A stretch of DNA of 64,000 nt from an uncultured Nonlabens sp. (GCF_947495285.1 NZ_CANLXZ010000008.1:1-64000); one strand, 5' to 3'. Positions 27,056 to 37,195 are shown, counted from the stretch's first letter. A program made the numbers and translations. The notes: generated by a model not told the origin, from the letters alone.

Positions 27056-27119
27056 ACTTTTAAATTTTGCAGCAAATTAAGGAATAATAACACACTGTTG
27101 AAGTACTTTTACCATAATT

Positions 27120-27818
27120 ATGAAGACACTCACGGGTAGAAAACTACGTCTGGCTCATCGCATTTATTTAGTGCTCGGTGCATTATTTATTTGCTCGCTA
27201 GTGGTTTCTAACCTTATATTTCAAAAATTCTTCCATTGGAATCCCATGGGACTTTATAATTTTGAAATATCAGTAGGGTTATTACCCTATCCTATAACAT
27301 TTCTTGTAACCGATTTAGTTAGTGAGATTTATGGGCGTCGTAAAGCAAATGATCTAGTTCTAGCAGGTATATTTGCATCTGTATTTAGTTTAGGAATAGT
27401 TGCTGTTGCAGCCGTTACACCTGCTATAGATGGTAGCCCTATTCAGGATGCCGTTTTTAATAAAGTGTTTGGTGCAACGACTATTGCTGTAGTAGCGAGT
27501 ATGACCGCTTATTTATTTGCTCAATTTGTAGATATACATATTTATCATTTTTGGAAAAAACTTACTGGTGGTAAGATGCTCTGGTTGCGTAATAACTTCA
27601 GCACGGTATTTTCGCAGTTTGTTGATACTTTAAGCGTGTTATTGTTCTTGTGTTATTTTGAGGTATTGTTATGGGAACAATTCTGGCCCTTATTAACGGC
27701 TGGTTTCCTGTTTAAAATGCTGGTAGCATTAATAGATACGCTATTATTGTATGGTGGTGTTTACATTTTTAGACGTTTATTTAAACTGGAAATAGGAGAA
27801 GAAATTAAAATTGATTAA
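27120..27818 (+). CDS. Queuosine precursor transporter (YhhQ family)
   Basis: A 232-aa membrane protein with about six spans (e.g. IYLVLGALFICSLVVSNLIF, VGLLPYPITFLVTDLVSEIYG, LVLAGIFASVFSLGIVAVAAV). The FLVTDLVSEIYGRRKA signature marks the YhhQ/VUT-1 family, which imports queuine or preQ precursors for tRNA modification. It is divergent from folK and followed 9 bp later by the AsmA-like gene. Confidence 0.88.
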   Translation: MKTLTGRKLRLAHRIYLVLGALFICSLVVSNLIFQKFFHWNPMGLYNFEISVGLLPYPITFLVTDLVSEIYGRRKANDLVLAGIFASVFSLGIVAVAAVTPAIDGSPIQDAVFNKVFGATTIAVVASMTAYLFAQFVDIHIYHFWKKLTGGKMLWLRNNFSTVFSQFVDTLSVLLFLCYFEVLLWEQFWPLLTAGFLFKMLVALIDTLLLYGGVYIFRRLFKLEIGEEIKID

Positions 27819-27827
27819 AAAGAAATC

Positions 27828-30563
27828 ATGAAAAAGTTATTTAAAATATTAGGAGTCACGTTGCTAGCCGTTATCATTTTGGTCGTTGCAGCACCATTTT
27901 TCTTTAAAGATCAAATAGCCCAAATTATTAAAGATAAACTCAATGCATCTATGGATGCTCAAATTGATTTTGCTGATGTAGATTTGAGCCTTTTCAGTGC
28001 CTTTCCAGATGCACGATTAAACATAGAAGGTGTTTCCATTATCAATAAAGCACCATTTGCTGGTGATACTTTATTCTATGGTAGAGAGGTAAAACTAGAC
28101 TTGCCTATAGGTGATTTATTTAACGACGCTAGCGAGTCTATCCATGTTAATGAGTTGATAGTTAATGGTGCAGTAAGCCGTCTTACGGTAGATGAAGAAG
28201 GTAATTCCAGTTGGGATATTGCAAAGGAAGACACAGCTGCAGTGACTGCTCAGGCAGATACAATAGAAGAAGGTACTGGATTCTCTTTTGATCTGAAACA
28301 TTATGAGCTTACAAATACACAGCTTACTTATGAAGATAAGAGTACGCAAATGAAGTTTGCGATGTCTCAAATGAATCATTCTGGTAACGGTGATTTTTCT
28401 TTGGGACAGAGTACATTAGACACCTATACAGAAGCACTTGTTTTTTATACCATGGATGGAATTGATTATTTATCTGGACAACAGGTAAAACTCGATGCAG
28501 AGATTCTCATGGATCTAGAAAACCAAAAGTATATGTTCCAAGAAAACAAAGCATTCATCAACGATTTAGAATTAAAGCTAAATGGTTTTGTAGAGCTAGA
28601 AGACGCTTATACTATGGTAGATCTAAGCTTTGACACACCATCTTCTGACTTTAAAAACTTCTTTGCAGTAATTCCAGAAACGTATCGTAAAAACCTTGCA
28701 GGCATAACCACTACTGGAGATTTTACAGTAAATGGGACGATAAAAGGTGCGGTAGATGATACACGCATTCCAAAAATGGATATTAGAATAAGTTCTAATA
28801 ATGCTTCTTTTAAATATCCAGATTTGCCTAAAACGGTAACTAATATAAATATAAATGCACAGCTTAAAAACGATACAGGTAATGTAGATGATACCTATTT
28901 TAATGTGGCTCAAACTTCATTCCATATAGGTAGTGATAGAATAAGTGGTAGTGCGATGATTAAAAACCTAACTACTAATATGGACGTAGATATTAATGCA
29001 CAAGGAAATCTAAATTTTCAAAACCTTGCACAAGCATTTCCTCTTCCAGACGGCATGACACTAGATGGTAAACTAGCGCTGGATATGGCAGCAAAGTTTG
29101 ATATGAAAAGTATCGAGAAAGAACGTTATGAGCGTATCACTACTAAAGGAACTGCTAGCCTAACAGATTTTAAGTATGTAGGTGATGCTATGACTAAGCC
29201 TCTTACTATTAATAAGGCAATTGTAAATATGACTACTTCTAGAATTAAACTAGAAGATTTTGACGCGCAAACTGGTAATACAGATTTAAAAGCGAGTGGT
29301 ACTATTAATAACCTAGTAGGATTCTTGTTGCAAGATCAAGACCTTAAAGGAACATTTAATGTAAGTTCTAATACACTTGATGCGTCAGACTTTATGACTG
29401 CTACAGAGGTAACACCAGCGCAAAAAGCAACCGATAAAACGCAGAATTCTACATCATCCACTACAAAAGAGGCTATTAAAATACCGGCTTTTCTAGATGC
29501 AAATTTAGACTTTCAGGCAAATCGCGTTTTGTACGATGGATTAGATTTAAAGAATGTTAGTGGTATAGCATTAGTGCGTGATGAGACACTAACGCTTAAT
29601 AATGTAAAGACCGATATTTTTGACGGTAATATAGGTGTAAACGGTTCGGTAAGTACAAAGGGAGATACGCCTGTCTTTAATATGGTGCTGGATATGAAAA
29701 ATCTAGATATTGCAAAATCATTTGAAGGATTTGATATGTTTAAATCCTTTGTTCCTATTCTAAAATCATTACAAGGTAAAATCAATACCGATATTACCCT
29801 ATCTGGAAATTTAGATAATGAGCTGTCACCTATTTTAGGTACAGTTGTAGGAGATGCTTTTGCACAAGTGTTGACTAAGGATATTAATGCGGCTAACAAC
29901 CCTTTATTGGGCAAGCTAGACAATAAAATAAGCTTCATAGATTTAGAAAAATTTGATCTATCTGATATTGCTACAAATGTCAATTTTAAGGACGGTGCTG
30001 TACAAGTGTCACCATTTGATTTTAATATTAAAGATATTAAAGCTACTGCCAGTGGTAATCACAGTCTTACTAATGAGATGGATTACACACTAGCGTTAGA
30101 TGTACCTGCAAAATACTTAGGTAAAGAAGCCGCCGGTTTACTTTCTAAATTACAAGCTGAAGACGTAGAGAAAATTAAGGTGCCTATTCCAGTTAAATTT
30201 TCTGGATCATTTTTAAGTCCTAAAATAGATTTAAATCTAGACCTTGCAGTTAAAAACTTAACTAATCAGATTATAGAAATTCAAAAGACAAAATTAAAAG
30301 ACAAAGGAGAAGACGCGTTAAATAATGCTGTGAATGATATTATAAGTGGTAACAATCCTTTAACTGGTATTAAAGATGTAATAAAAGGTAACGATACTAA
30401 GGCTAGCGATTCTACTAAGGTGACTACACCTAAAGATTCAACAAGAACAACCCAGCCAGTTTCTACAGAAACTAAAGACAAGGTAAAAGAAGCTGCTAGT
30501 GGTTTAATTAATAACTTGTTCGGTAAGAAGAAAACAAAAACAGACACCACTAAGACGAAATAG
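27828..30563 (+). CDS. AsmA-family protein
   Basis: A 911-aa protein with one N-terminal membrane anchor (LFKILGVTLLAVIILVVAAPFFF) and a long periplasmic beta-rich body. AsmA N-terminal marks are DADVDLSLFSAFPDARLNIEGVSI-like near 45-68, and the AsmA_2 region is around 640-800. Such proteins are repeat-beta-groove lipid-transfer or outer-membrane-biogenesis factors. The C-terminal ~70 residues are a Thr/Lys-rich low-complexity tail. It is the last gene of a short operon and runs into a bidirectional terminator. Confidence 0.88.
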   Translation: MKKLFKILGVTLLAVIILVVAAPFFFKDQIAQIIKDKLNASMDAQIDFADVDLSLFSAFPDARLNIEGVSIINKAPFAGDTLFYGREVKLDLPIGDLFNDASESIHVNELIVNGAVSRLTVDEEGNSSWDIAKEDTAAVTAQADTIEEGTGFSFDLKHYELTNTQLTYEDKSTQMKFAMSQMNHSGNGDFSLGQSTLDTYTEALVFYTMDGIDYLSGQQVKLDAEILMDLENQKYMFQENKAFINDLELKLNGFVELEDAYTMVDLSFDTPSSDFKNFFAVIPETYRKNLAGITTTGDFTVNGTIKGAVDDTRIPKMDIRISSNNASFKYPDLPKTVTNININAQLKNDTGNVDDTYFNVAQTSFHIGSDRISGSAMIKNLTTNMDVDINAQGNLNFQNLAQAFPLPDGMTLDGKLALDMAAKFDMKSIEKERYERITTKGTASLTDFKYVGDAMTKPLTINKAIVNMTTSRIKLEDFDAQTGNTDLKASGTINNLVGFLLQDQDLKGTFNVSSNTLDASDFMTATEVTPAQKATDKTQNSTSSTTKEAIKIPAFLDANLDFQANRVLYDGLDLKNVSGIALVRDETLTLNNVKTDIFDGNIGVNGSVSTKGDTPVFNMVLDMKNLDIAKSFEGFDMFKSFVPILKSLQGKINTDITLSGNLDNELSPILGTVVGDAFAQVLTKDINAANNPLLGKLDNKISFIDLEKFDLSDIATNVNFKDGAVQVSPFDFNIKDIKATASGNHSLTNEMDYTLALDVPAKYLGKEAAGLLSKLQAEDVEKIKVPIPVKFSGSFLSPKIDLNLDLAVKNLTNQIIEIQKTKLKDKGEDALNNAVNDIISGNNPLTGIKDVIKGNDTKASDSTKVTTPKDSTRTTQPVSTETKDKVKEAASGLINNLFGKKKTKTDTTKTK

Positions 30564-30580
30564 GTTCTGTACAAATACTT

Positions 30581-30622
30581 AGATTCCCCAAAAGTAGAAT
30601 TAATTCTATCCTTGGGGAATCT
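30581..30622. terminator. Bidirectional terminator with AGAATTAATTCT core, copy 2
   Basis: Arms AGATTCCCCAA (30581-30591) and TTGGGGAATCT (30612-30622) enclose AGAATTAATTCT (30596-30607), between two convergent genes. Compared with copy 1 at 9254, the arms differ in sequence but stay complementary and the core is identical. Confidence 0.8.
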
Positions 30623-30636
30623 TCTTTTTAATATAA

Positions 30637-31440
30637 TTATACTTTCTCACTTAAATACTTCCAGTATCTTTTTGGAACGTGCTGTAAGTGTAGTTTTAAA
30701 TTTTTTCTAGACTCTATATTGGTACTTTTAAAATATTGATTCCAGAGATCTTTGTAGTTGTTCTCGCTTTCGCGGAAGCTACCCTTTACAGTCATTTCAT
30801 CATCTTTTCCAGAAATAGTTGTGTTTAAAATACCACGTTGACCTCGCGCTTTATTAAAATCTATTTGCACCTCTTGGACGGTTTTAAGATCATAACTAAT
30901 TCCGTAATTACGTTTTAAATCATATATGATCCATTTCTGGTCGGCATAGCGATTTTTAAAATGCTTCATTATAAGGGGTAAAACATTAAAATCTGGTTCT
31001 ATGTTAGCGTAATAAGTTTCTTCATCGATAAGGTGAAAACGTACAAAAGCCTCCATACGGTGCTTTTCACGACCTACCATTTTTGCAGCCTGTGATAGTT
31101 TTAGCACAGTCGTGTTTGCATAATCACCACTAGGCGCTTTTTGATCAATAAAAGTCATTTTTAAGTACTCATAAATGGTGTTTTCTATACCTATTATTTC
31201 ACTTAAAAAAGCACAGTACACTTGATGAGAATCGTGATGATTACATAAAGATTTAAAGCGATTCCATACACGTTGTGCTTTATCAGGATCTGTAATTACC
31301 AGCTCTGTCCCTTCAAAAAGGTCGTTCTGTGTTCGAGAATCTAGTGCTATAATAGGCAGTTTTATCTTACGATCATAAATCGTAAAAATAGCAGTCATTA
31401 AACCATTTAAACTACCATCATATAATAAGGTCGTGGTCAT
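30637..31440 (-). CDS. TIGR03915 family DNA-metabolism protein
   Basis: A 267-aa protein opening TLLYDGSLNGLMTAIFTIYD, the hallmark of the TIGR03915/DUF4130 family (SAM-DNA repair partner, sometimes fused to UdgX uracil-DNA glycosylase). Middle motif AAKMVGREKHRMEAFVRFHL and C-terminal YKDLWNQYFKSTNIESRKNLKLHLQHVPKRYWKYL are also typical. It overlaps the upstream radical SAM gene by 4 bp. The pair is thought to act in repair of damaged bases. GSFRESE in its middle comes from a degenerate palindrome copy. Confidence 0.88.
   Translation of the reverse strand: MTTTLLYDGSLNGLMTAIFTIYDRKIKLPIIALDSRTQNDLFEGTELVITDPDKAQRVWNRFKSLCNHHDSHQVYCAFLSEIIGIENTIYEYLKMTFIDQKAPSGDYANTTVLKLSQAAKMVGREKHRMEAFVRFHLIDEETYYANIEPDFNVLPLIMKHFKNRYADQKWIIYDLKRNYGISYDLKTVQEVQIDFNKARGQRGILNTTISGKDDEMTVKGSFRESENNYKDLWNQYFKSTNIESRKNLKLHLQHVPKRYWKYLSEKV
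30765..30780. repeat. Palindrome copy 7 (variant), in TIGR03915 gene
   Basis: CGCTTTCGCGGAAGCT, two changes; FRES frame. Confidence 0.7.
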
Positions 31441-32699
31441 GAGAATAAATTTAATTGGTTACTGAAGTTCTTGTGGTACTTGCTGCTAGAATCTAGCAGG
31501 ATTAAGTTCTTGATCTTTGCACTAGTTAGATCTCTAGATTCAAATTCACGAGAGTCGCAGGTCATAAAATATTTAGATCTATTCATAGAAATACCTATCG
31601 CCTTTAAATGTTCCCAGTTTAATTTCCTGTAACGTCTTGCACTTAAAATTTTTCCTACAGATCGCATTCCTATACCAGGCACTCGCGCCAGCATTCTTTT
31701 ATCTGCCTTATTGATATCTATAGGAAACAGATCTAGGTTGCGCAATGCCCATGATAACTTAGGATCTATATCCATATCTAAATTTTGATGCGTGTCGTTT
31801 AAAATCTCTTTAACGTTGAAACCATAAAAGCGCAGTAACCAGTCCGTTTGATAAAGTCTGTTCTCTCGCATCATAGGGACTTCAGTACCTATGGCAGGTA
31901 GTCTAGAATCATTTGCCACAGGTATATAACCAGAGTAATAGACACGTTTCATCTGGAATTTATCATAGAAAAAATTTGCGCTGTACATGATATCTCGATC
32001 ACTTTCTCCGGTAGCACCTACTATCATTTGTGTGCTCTGGCCTGCAGGTGCATAAATAGGAGTGCTTTTAATAAGTTTCTTTTCAGATTTATAGATTTGA
32101 ATAGAATTTTGTACAGCCTTCATCGGTTTGATAAAATCCTTATGGTCTTTATCTGGTGCGAGTAACTTTAGTCCAGCCTTAGTTGGGATTTCAATATTTA
32201 CAGATAATCTGTCAGCATATAAGCCTGCTTCCTGCATTAATTCATCACTAGCTCCTGGAATAGACTTTAAATGTATGTAACCATTAAAGTTTTCTTCTTC
32301 TCTTAGTTTCTTAGCCACGCGTATGAGTCTTTCCATAGTAGCATCTGGACTTTTAAAAATACCAGAGCTCAAGAACAATCCTTCTATATAGTTACGACGG
32401 TAGAAATTAATGGTCAGGTCAACAACTTCTTGCACAGTAAAAGCAGCACGTTTTATATCATTAGACTTTCTGGTTACACAATAAGCGCAATCAAAAATGC
32501 ATACATTAGTCAGTAAAATCTTAAGTAACGATACACAGCGGCCATCTTCTGTATAAGTATGACATATTCCCATACCGCTAGAATCACCTAATCCTTTATT
32601 CTTATTTTGTCGTTTACTACCACTACTGCTGCAGCTTACGTCATATTTTGCCGCGTCAGCTAGTATTTCTAGTTTCTCTTTTATTCTCTCGTAGTTCAT
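31437..32699 (-). CDS. Putative DNA modification/repair radical SAM protein (TIGR03916)
   Basis: A 420-aa radical SAM protein. The cluster motif is C-x3-C-x2-C (NVCIFDCAYCVTRKSND, ~70-86) and the C-terminus has a helix-hairpin-helix DNA-binding motif (INKADKRMLARVPGIGMRSVGKIL, ~330-355). The family co-occurs with TIGR03915 and uracil glycosylase-like proteins and likely repairs a DNA lesion. A degenerate GGAAnnnTTCC-like site (GGTACTATTCC, 32750-32760) lies 51 bp upstream of the start. Confidence 0.9.
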   Translation of the reverse strand: MNYERIKEKLEILADAAKYDVSCSSSGSKRQNKNKGLGDSSGMGICHTYTEDGRCVSLLKILLTNVCIFDCAYCVTRKSNDIKRAAFTVQEVVDLTINFYRRNYIEGLFLSSGIFKSPDATMERLIRVAKKLREEENFNGYIHLKSIPGASDELMQEAGLYADRLSVNIEIPTKAGLKLLAPDKDHKDFIKPMKAVQNSIQIYKSEKKLIKSTPIYAPAGQSTQMIVGATGESDRDIMYSANFFYDKFQMKRVYYSGYIPVANDSRLPAIGTEVPMMRENRLYQTDWLLRFYGFNVKEILNDTHQNLDMDIDPKLSWALRNLDLFPIDINKADKRMLARVPGIGMRSVGKILSARRYRKLNWEHLKAIGISMNRSKYFMTCDSREFESRDLTSAKIKNLILLDSSSKYHKNFSNQLNLFS

Positions 32700-32749
32700 A
32701 TTAATGGTCCACGCAGGTGGATGTCTCTTTTAATTCAATACCTATTCAA

Positions 32750-32760
32750 GGTACTATTCC
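32750..32760. promoter_or_regulatory. Possible degenerate LexA-like operator
   Basis: GGTACTATTCC matches the GGAAnnnTTCC sites at 38478-38573 with one mismatch and stands upstream of the radical SAM repair gene. A single weak site, inferred only. Confidence 0.25.
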
Positions 32761-32829
32761 TTTAATCATTCTGTCATGCCTTCGCAGTAAGGCATCGGCT
32801 AGTTTTATCTCAGTTTAATTTAACTCTCA

Positions 32830-35800
32830 TTACACTTGACGAGATTTTCTAGACCCACCAGGTTGATGAATCTCCATTTTCTCATGCGGTAATTCTTGTT
32901 TACGGTAACCATTGCTATTTCCCATTCTTCGGTCACGTAGACTGGATTGTTTATCTAGCCGCTGTATGGTCTGTGGGTTTTCTTCTGCATATCGTGGATC
33001 TTGAATATAATCTGCTTTTTGCATGTCATGTACTTCGATAGAATAGAAGTCAAATTCTTCTACGACCTTACCATATATTTTATAAATACCGCTTCCGCGA
33101 AAGGTGATTTTTGCAGCTACTGGCGGAAACATAACCGTATCAAAAAACCTACCGTTACGGTCTAAAAATGTACCAAACTGCATGCGTTTGCCCTTTGCTG
33201 TATGAGTCGTTTTAATGTTAACTACATAACCATAAATGAGTATCATTTTGTTATGATGTGTTTTCATGTCTTCTAGATCATAACTATTTATAGGTTCTTC
33301 TACTAATAATTCAAAATGAGAGCACAAGGGAAAACCTAATAATTCAATCTGTTCATAAGCTAGTTCTAATCTAGTGGTGTGTAATTGCGGTATGGTAGCT
33401 GCTCTATGTTCAGGAACAAATAATTTATTCTGAATATATGTTTGTGGAGATTTATCTAGTTTATAATGCGCCTGCCATAATAACTCATAACGATCCATGC
33501 CGGTAAATCTAAAAGCATCGATACGTATTAAAATAGATAGCTGATCTATACTTATAAGAACACGATTTATAAAATCTTCTAGAGAAATAAATAAGCCATC
33601 TAAATGACGCGCCTCTATAAGACGTATCATCGTTTTCTTCTCTAGTTCTTTAAGGTAACTGTAACCTAGATAGATACTATTACCTTTAATAATATTTGCT
33701 ATGTTACTATGGTTAATACATGGTGGTTCTATAATCGCACCACACATTCTAGCTTCATGTATATAAAGTTCTGGGCTGTAAAAGCCACCACCATTATTTA
33801 ATGTTGCTACCATATACTCTAACGGGAAATAGCGTTTTAAATAAAGGCTTTGATAACTCTCTACAGCGTAGGATGCAGAGTGACCTTTGGCAAAAGCGTA
33901 TCCAGCAAAACTCTTGATCTGATTCCATATCTCTTTAGTCTGTACAATATCATGTCCTAGGTCCAGACAATTTTTAAAATACTTGTTCTCTACTTTTTGA
34001 AACTCTTCTCGTGACCTGTATTTACCGCTCATTCCACGACGCAGTACATCAGCTTCGGCAAGGTCTAGTTTTGCATAATAATGTGCGACTTTTATAACAT
34101 CTTCTTGATAGACCATTATCCCATAAGTCTCTGGCATTATTTCCTGCATGATAGGGTGCGCTTCTTTACGTTTTTCTGGATACCGCGTGCGTAAAATAAA
34201 CTCGCGCATCATACCGCTTTGAGCAACACCAGGTCGTATCACAGAACTGGCTGCAACTAGTCCTATATAATCGTTAGTTGCTAGTTTGCTCAATAGCATT
34301 CTCATAGCTGGTGATTCTATATAAAAACAACCTATACATTTTGCCTGTGAGATCATGCTGTTGATCTCAGGATCTTTCATGAATTTTTTTATGTCAGTAT
34401 GTACGTTTGCAATTTGCGCATCTGGCTGATTGTACTTTACTATTTCTATCGCATCACGTATTTTACCTAGACCACGTTGAGCGAGAATATCAAATTTGTG
34501 TATTCCAGCATCCTCGGCAATGTGCATGTCAAATTGCACCGTGCGATACCCCTTAGGCGGTAAACTGGTCGCGCTGTAATAATGTACGGGCCTTTCAGTA
34601 ATTAAAATACCACCGGCATGTATGCTGGTATAGTTAGGCATGCCTTTTATTAAATGACTGTACTTAAGAACCAGCTCATGCATTTGATCTAGACGTTCTG
34701 GTTTAAAATTACCTGTAGTAAGCATATCAATATCTGCTCGTGGTAGACCAAAAACCTTACCTAGTTCTCTAATAACCGCTCGGTATTGAAAGGTGTTGTA
34801 TGTCGCTAGTAAAGAGACGTTCTTAAACTCGTCAAAAATAAATCTTGTTATATCCTCTCGATCATCCCAAGAAAAATCAATATCAAAATCTGGTGGACTC
34901 GTTCTATAATCATTTATAAAACGTTCAAAATATAGATCTAATTCTATAGGGTCTACATCAGTTATTTGCAGCAAATAAGCAAGAATACTATTGGCACCAC
35001 TACCACGTCCTACATAGAAATAACCTTTAGTGCGTGCATATTCACAAATACGCCAGTTGATTAAGAAATAAGCGACAAAGCCTTTCTTTTTTACGATTCC
35101 TATTTCCTTTTCTATGCGTTCAATTACATCGCTTTTATCTTCCTTATCGCCATACCTGTTTTCAATTCCGTTATAAGCCAGTTGTTTAAGTTTTTTATAG
35201 TCGGCTTGTTTACTTGTAGAGTAAATATGTTGATTTGCATTAAGTTGTGCATTTTCAAAATCAAAACTAATGCGACATTGATCTAATAACAGAGTGGTGT
35301 TTTCAATGATAAAAGGATAGTCTTCAAATGTCTTTTTAATCTCCTGAACAGGTATCATTTGATCCTCAAAATCTCCTTGTTGTGAGACGGGCATCTGACT
35401 TAATAAAATGTTTAAATCTATACAACGCAGTAATCTATGTGCATTAAAATCTCTTTTGTTTCTAAAACTAACCGTTTGCATTACGACCAGTTTATCCTTC
35501 ATTTTCACATATTTGGTAAAAGGCAGTTTGCGTAATGCGGCGATAGAGATTCCTATGTATTCGCTTTCGCGAAAGCGAGATCCATCCATTTCTACCACCT
35601 TTTTAAAAGGATAGATGATAAAAGCATTTTTAAATGCTGGTGCCTGTTCAGGAAAAGGTGTTTTGTTTTCTAGATGTAGAGATAAGAATTCGTTTAATTC
35701 TTGATATCCTTCATTATTGCGTGCTATGCCTACGTATAACTGTTGGTGGTTGTTTCTAAAATCTATTCCTAGTACTCCTTCTAGTTTATGTTTTGCACAT

Positions 35801-35949
35801 AACCTGATAAAATTAAGGCAAGCACTGGTGTTATTAATATCTGTAAGTACAATTTTTTTAACGCCATTTTCTAAGGCAAGTTCAATGAGGTTTTCTTCAT
35901 TAAATGTACCGTACCGTAGTGAGTAATATGTATGATTGTTAAGGTACAA
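32830..35949 (-). CDS. Second DNA polymerase III alpha subunit (DnaE2-like)
   Basis: A 1039-aa C-family polymerase, shorter than a replicative Bacteroidetes DnaE (over 1400 aa). N-terminal PHP domain (NHTYYSLRYGT near 5; ENGVKKIVLTDINNTS), polymerase core with GRGSGANSILAYLLQITD and catalytic aspartates in PPDFDIDFSW (~355), LARRGMSGKYRS-type thumb region (VLRRGMSGK), HhH and C-terminal OB fold (MILIYGYVVNIKTTHTAKGKRMQFGT). Paired with DinB 28 bp upstream; together they form a likely error-prone translesion module. Two palindrome copies occur within it. Confidence 0.92.
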   Translation of the reverse strand: MYLNNHTYYSLRYGTFNEENLIELALENGVKKIVLTDINNTSACLNFIRLCAKHKLEGVLGIDFRNNHQQLYVGIARNNEGYQELNEFLSLHLENKTPFPEQAPAFKNAFIIYPFKKVVEMDGSRFRESEYIGISIAALRKLPFTKYVKMKDKLVVMQTVSFRNKRDFNAHRLLRCIDLNILLSQMPVSQQGDFEDQMIPVQEIKKTFEDYPFIIENTTLLLDQCRISFDFENAQLNANQHIYSTSKQADYKKLKQLAYNGIENRYGDKEDKSDVIERIEKEIGIVKKKGFVAYFLINWRICEYARTKGYFYVGRGSGANSILAYLLQITDVDPIELDLYFERFINDYRTSPPDFDIDFSWDDREDITRFIFDEFKNVSLLATYNTFQYRAVIRELGKVFGLPRADIDMLTTGNFKPERLDQMHELVLKYSHLIKGMPNYTSIHAGGILITERPVHYYSATSLPPKGYRTVQFDMHIAEDAGIHKFDILAQRGLGKIRDAIEIVKYNQPDAQIANVHTDIKKFMKDPEINSMISQAKCIGCFYIESPAMRMLLSKLATNDYIGLVAASSVIRPGVAQSGMMREFILRTRYPEKRKEAHPIMQEIMPETYGIMVYQEDVIKVAHYYAKLDLAEADVLRRGMSGKYRSREEFQKVENKYFKNCLDLGHDIVQTKEIWNQIKSFAGYAFAKGHSASYAVESYQSLYLKRYFPLEYMVATLNNGGGFYSPELYIHEARMCGAIIEPPCINHSNIANIIKGNSIYLGYSYLKELEKKTMIRLIEARHLDGLFISLEDFINRVLISIDQLSILIRIDAFRFTGMDRYELLWQAHYKLDKSPQTYIQNKLFVPEHRAATIPQLHTTRLELAYEQIELLGFPLCSHFELLVEEPINSYDLEDMKTHHNKMILIYGYVVNIKTTHTAKGKRMQFGTFLDRNGRFFDTVMFPPVAAKITFRGSGIYKIYGKVVEEFDFYSIEVHDMQKADYIQDPRYAEENPQTIQRLDKQSSLRDRRMGNSNGYRKQELPHEKMEIHQPGGSRKSRQV
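33090..33105. repeat. Palindrome copy 8 (degenerate), in dnaE
   Basis: CGCTTCCGCGAAAGGT; reads TFRGSG on the gene strand. Confidence 0.65.
35562..35577. repeat. Palindrome copy 9 (exact), in dnaE
   Basis: RFRESE frame, in the PHP/early polymerase region. Confidence 0.9.
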
Positions 35950-35977
35950 ATGATGCTTTTTTTAATTAGAATTAATA

Positions 35978-37195
35978 CTACTGTTTGCGATGGGCAAGAA
36001 CAACTGGTGGTAGTCCATTAAATGGATTTAACATTCTGCCTATTGTTTTTGCCTCCATACCGGCGGCTCTCATCACAGTTCTATCACCATATTTTTCTCT
36101 TATTTTATCTAGAGCGATATATAGATTTATTGCTGTTTCATTATCATCAAAGAGGTTGATCTGGTAGTGTCCGTTTACAATGTGTGAAAATCTAATTCCT
36201 ATTAATCGTATCAAGAGTCTGCGGTTATAAAGTTTTTTAAAGAGTTCTAAGATGTGCGGTATGAGTACATGGTCTGCGCTGCAATAAGGAATGCGCATTT
36301 GTTTTGTATAAGTATTAAAGTCCGAATATTTAATTTTCACATTTATACAACCAGTTAATTTATCACCGCGTCTAAGTTGAAAAGCCAAATTTTCTGTCAT
36401 AGCAATAAGGATAGAATTCAGTTTTTTTACATCTATGGTATCTCGATCAAATGTGCGCTCTGTACTTATAGATTTACGCTCGTTAAAAGCAACAACTGGT
36501 CTGTTGTCTAACCCTTGTGCACGACGCCATATCATGCTGCCATTTTTACCTAGTACATTAGTTAACATCTCTTCTGGCATTTCTTGAATAGTGTGTATGC
36601 GTTTTACACCTAGATGTCTCAAGGTTTGATAAGTTTTATCACCTACTTGTGGTATTTTCTTTACAGATAGTGGCGCCATAAAACCTTTTTCTTCTCCATG
36701 ATTAATCATCAATTGATTATTCGGTTTTGCCTCGCCGGTTGCTATTTTAGAAACAACTTTATTAGTAGATAGACCGAAGGAGATAGGTAGTCCTGTTTCT
36801 TTAATTACTTTCTTACGCAATTCTGTAGCTAGTTTATAACATCCATAAAAACGATCCATTCCAGTGAGATCTGCATAGAACTCGTCGATGCTCGATTTTT
36901 CAAATAATGGGGTTTCTTGTTTTATAATTTCTGTCACCTCGTCCGAGTGTCTAGAGTAAGCACCTGCATTACCTCTTATAACTACTGCCTCTGGACATAG
37001 TTGTCTAGCAAGTTTCATAGACATACCACTATGCACACCATAGCCTCTAGTTTCATAACTGCATGCAGCTACCACACCACGATCACTCGTACCACCTACT
37101 AATAAGGGTCGGTTTTCTAGTCGTGAATCCATTTTTCTCTCTACCGAAACGTAAAAAGTGTCTAGATCTAAGTGCATGATTTGTTTATCGCTCAT
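35978..37195 (-). CDS. dinB: Y-family DNA polymerase IV
   Basis: A 405-aa translesion polymerase. Catalytic carboxylates sit in MHLDLDTFYVSVE (~8-20) and SSIDEFYADLTGMD (~102-115); little-finger domain follows (RKSISTERTFDRD). Full length for DinB. Located between dnaE and the SRAP pair on the same strand. No perfect GGAAnnnTTCC site is found just upstream, but ATTCCT/AGGAAT inverted arms (37203-37222) are present. Confidence 0.94.
   Translation of the reverse strand: MSDKQIMHLDLDTFYVSVERKMDSRLENRPLLVGGTSDRGVVAACSYETRGYGVHSGMSMKLARQLCPEAVVIRGNAGAYSRHSDEVTEIIKQETPLFEKSSIDEFYADLTGMDRFYGCYKLATELRKKVIKETGLPISFGLSTNKVVSKIATGEAKPNNQLMINHGEEKGFMAPLSVKKIPQVGDKTYQTLRHLGVKRIHTIQEMPEEMLTNVLGKNGSMIWRRAQGLDNRPVVAFNERKSISTERTFDRDTIDVKKLNSILIAMTENLAFQLRRGDKLTGCINVKIKYSDFNTYTKQMRIPYCSADHVLIPHILELFKKLYNRRLLIRLIGIRFSHIVNGHYQINLFDDNETAINLYIALDKIREKYGDRTVMRAAGMEAKTIGRMLNPFNGLPPVVLAHRKQ

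Noticed and set aside
32777..32794. TGCCTT/AAGGCA hairpin as terminator of dnaE
   Set aside because: Only a 6-bp stem and no adjacent T-run on either strand.
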